DNA of 64,000 bases from an uncultured Amphritea sp. (GTDB lineage: Bacteria; Pseudomonadota; Gammaproteobacteria; Pseudomonadales; Balneatricaceae). Position numbers and translations under genes: made by a program. Below are positions 62,186 through 64,000 of this stretch, piece after piece; the first letter of the stretch is position 1, and each line of letters opens with the position of its first letter. A model generated the notes under the pieces. That model was not told where the DNA came from and did not search any database. It worked only from the letters and a program-made list of their open reading frames with translations. The stretch spans positions 1 through 64,000 of the forward strand of contig NZ_CAKZLP010000009.1 in the NCBI RefSeq assembly GCF_937127095.1. Direction: 5' to 3'.

Positions 62186-64000
62186 ATGAACAAAGATCTT
62201 CTGCAAGCTGACTCAGATTTGCACACCGAACAGGATTCTGATTTCAGTAAAATTATCGATGCAGGTTTGAGCCGTCGACGCTTTTTGCAGGGTGGAGCAA
62301 CTGCCATGGGCCTGTTTCTGGCGGCAAACCCACTGGCAAAAGCCGTGGCGGCAACGACTAACCCTGAAAGCAAGCTGCTGGGCTTTACGAAAGTGCCCAC
62401 CAGCACGGCTGATACCTTTGTGGTTCCTGAAGGTTATGTTGCCAAGCCGCTGATCTCTTGGGGTGACCCCATTCTGAAAGGCGCACCGATGTTTGATGAG
62501 AGTGGCAAACAACCTTCCAGCGCTCAGGCGGGCCAGTTTGGCGACAATACGGATGGCATGTCTTTCTTCCCACTGTCTGACGACCACGGTCTGCTGGCAG
62601 TCAACAACGAGTACACCAACTACAAGCTGCTGTTCGATCACAAAGGCGAAGCGATGACCGCCGATGATGTAAAGAAAGCACAAGCGGCTCATGGTGTTTC
62701 TGTGTTTGAAATCAAGCGCACCGCTGATGGTTGGGAATACATCAAAGAGTCTGATTACAACCGCCGTATCACCGCTAACACTGAGATGATGCTGACGGGT
62801 CCGGCTGCTGGCCATACGCTTCTGAAAACCAGCGCTGATGACACCGGCATCAAAGTCCTGGGAACGTTCAACAACTGCGCTAACGGTGAAACCCCGTGGG
62901 GCACTTACCTCACCTGTGAAGAGAACTTCAACGGTTACTTTGCTAAGCCAGGCGCTGAACTGAATGGCCACGAGAAGCGTTATGGCATAAAAGATGACAG
63001 CAAGTATCAATGGTACAAATTCGATCAGCGTTTCGATATCACCAAAGAACCTAACGAACCTAACCGTCACGGCTGGGTAGTAGAGATCGATCCTATGGAT
63101 CCAACCTCAACTCCTCTGAAGCGTACTGCACTGGGTCGTTTCAAACATGAGAACGCAGCAGTAATCGTTGCCGACAACGGTCATGTTGTGGTGTATCTCG
63201 GCGATGATGAGCGCGGTGAGCACCTGTACAAGTTCGTGTCGAAGAACAAGTACAACCCTGCGGATAAAGCAGCTAACCGCAGCCTGCTGGAAGAAGGCAC
63301 CCTGTACGTATCACGTTTCACCGCTAAAGCGGGCGAAGTTAAGGGTACCGGAGAATGGATTGAGCTGACTTACGGCAAAAACGGTCTGACCAAAGAGAAC
63401 GGTTTCAACAGTCAGGCAGAAGTTCTTATTTTTGCCCGTGAAGCAGCCACCGTTGTGGGGGCCACTACGATGGACCGTCCAGAGTGGGTTGCCGTCAACC
63501 ATAAAACCAAAACCGTTTGTTGCACCCTGACCAATAACAAAAACCGTGGTAAGAAAGACAACCAGCCTGTTGGTGGTCCAAACCCCCGAGCCAACAACAA
63601 GTATGGCCAGATCGTTCGCTGGAACGAAACCAATGCTGATAACAGCGCTACTACTTTCAAGTGGGACCTGTTCCTGGTTGCCGGTAACCCAAGCGTGCAC
63701 AAAGACTTCTACGCGGGTTCTGCCAATATCAACGACGAAAATATGTTCAACAGCCCTGATGGTCTGGGATTTGATAATGCTGGACGACTGTGGATTCTGA
63801 CCGACGGCAAATACTCTAACGAGGGCGACTTCGCCGGTATGGGCAATAACCAGATGCTCTGTGCTGATCCGGAAACCGGTGAAGTACGTCGTTTTGCCAC
63901 CGGCCCGGTCGCCTGTGAGATCACCGGCATGTCATTCACTCCTGATCAGCGCACCGTATTCATCGGTGTGCAGCATCCGGGTGAAGATGACAAACCTTCC
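62186..64000 (+). CDS. phoX: PhoX-family alkaline phosphatase, Tat-exported (3' end outside the window)
   Basis: The reading frame starts at ATG 62186 (AGGAACACAAG upstream) and stays open for 605 codons to the window edge, so it is partial. A twin-arginine signal (SRRRFLQGGATAMGLFLAAN) directs the folded protein to the periplasm. The PhoX family pattern (DUF839) is visible in DGMSFFPLSDDHGLLAVNNE, FNNCANGETPWGTYLTCEEN and NNKYGQIVRWNE. PhoX enzymes are calcium- and iron-containing alkaline phosphatases that release phosphate from organic esters under phosphate limitation, common in marine bacteria. The Pho box upstream fits this. Confidence 0.93.
   Translation, partial: MNKDLLQADSDLHTEQDSDFSKIIDAGLSRRRFLQGGATAMGLFLAANPLAKAVAATTNPESKLLGFTKVPTSTADTFVVPEGYVAKPLISWGDPILKGAPMFDESGKQPSSAQAGQFGDNTDGMSFFPLSDDHGLLAVNNEYTNYKLLFDHKGEAMTADDVKKAQAAHGVSVFEIKRTADGWEYIKESDYNRRITANTEMMLTGPAAGHTLLKTSADDTGIKVLGTFNNCANGETPWGTYLTCEENFNGYFAKPGAELNGHEKRYGIKDDSKYQWYKFDQRFDITKEPNEPNRHGWVVEIDPMDPTSTPLKRTALGRFKHENAAVIVADNGHVVVYLGDDERGEHLYKFVSKNKYNPADKAANRSLLEEGTLYVSRFTAKAGEVKGTGEWIELTYGKNGLTKENGFNSQAEVLIFAREAATVVGATTMDRPEWVAVNHKTKTVCCTLTNNKNRGKKDNQPVGGPNPRANNKYGQIVRWNETNADNSATTFKWDLFLVAGNPSVHKDFYAGSANINDENMFNSPDGLGFDNAGRLWILTDGKYSNEGDFAGMGNNQMLCADPETGEVRRFATGPVACEITGMSFTPDQRTVFIGVQHPGEDDKPS

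Noticed and set aside
62213..63070. Minus-strand open frame of 285 codons
   Set aside because: It is antisense to the phoX frame, which has a Tat signal, ribosome site and family motifs; the minus frame shows no recognisable domain.

Overview
The window looks like part of the chromosome of a marine, heterotrophic gammaproteobacterium, probably of the Oceanospirillaceae type (Amphritea/Neptunomonas/Marinobacterium-like). This placement is inferred from gene content and protein style only; there is no rRNA or tRNA in the window. No phage, CRISPR array, complete insertion sequence or tRNA gene was recognised.

Positions 1-31000 form a large quinoprotein alcohol-oxidation region interrupted by housekeeping genes. 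It opens on the minus strand with the start of pqqB, pqqA with an intergenic terminator, a small DUF3012 lipoprotein, arfB, a bacteriohemerythrin, a Cache-PAS-GGDEF cyclase and the aldehyde dehydrogenase exaC. A frameshifted Aer-type chemoreceptor, argO/argP, a CHASE-PAS-GAF-GGDEF cyclase, cytochrome b561, a membrane LuxR-type regulator and rlmJ follow. The core of the region is a PQQ alcohol dehydrogenase carrying the D-Y-D signature of lanthanide-dependent enzymes, followed on the minus strand by a stand-alone pqqD, a periplasmic binding protein, cytochrome c550, a Sel1-repeat protein and a cupredoxin-like protein. Divergent from these is a four-gene PedA1A2BC-type ABC system (binding protein, beta-propeller, ATPase, permease). 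A second Cache-PAS-GGDEF cyclase, a LuxR-type response regulator, a PAS-rich hybrid kinase and a FIST sensor protein complete the set, as in the exa/erc/erb and ped clusters of Pseudomonas. Five intergenic regions of this set carry the same 6-4-6 inverted repeat (consensus TAGTAC-N4-GTACTA), which I propose is the operator of a quinoprotein regulon.

Positions 30800-46350 hold a porin, a gene-poor stretch with a small M23 peptidase, an MCP with a C-terminal extra domain, a YgjP-type metallopeptidase, a MoxR/DUF58/transglutaminase operon, slyD, a nitronate monooxygenase with a LysE-type exporter, an EamA transporter, fetB without fetA, and an ABC exporter.

Positions 46700-64000 hold a dual GGDEF-EAL protein facing an HD-GYP protein, endonuclease I, a DUF2947 protein, an NlpC/P60 lipoprotein, a STAS-like protein, a P-type cation ATPase, a small conserved protein, a methyltransferase, the glutarate-to-2-oxoglutarate module (lhgO, glaH, divergent regulator glaR), an NnrU-family membrane protein and, running off the end, a Tat-exported PhoX phosphatase behind a Pho box.

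Together the left half describes alcohol oxidation in the periplasm (dehydrogenase to cytochrome c), aldehyde oxidation in the cytoplasm (ExaC), cofactor synthesis (PQQ), probable metal or solute import, and dedicated signalling. Five enzymes of cyclic-di-GMP turnover lie in the 64 kb, three of them in or beside the quinoprotein region.
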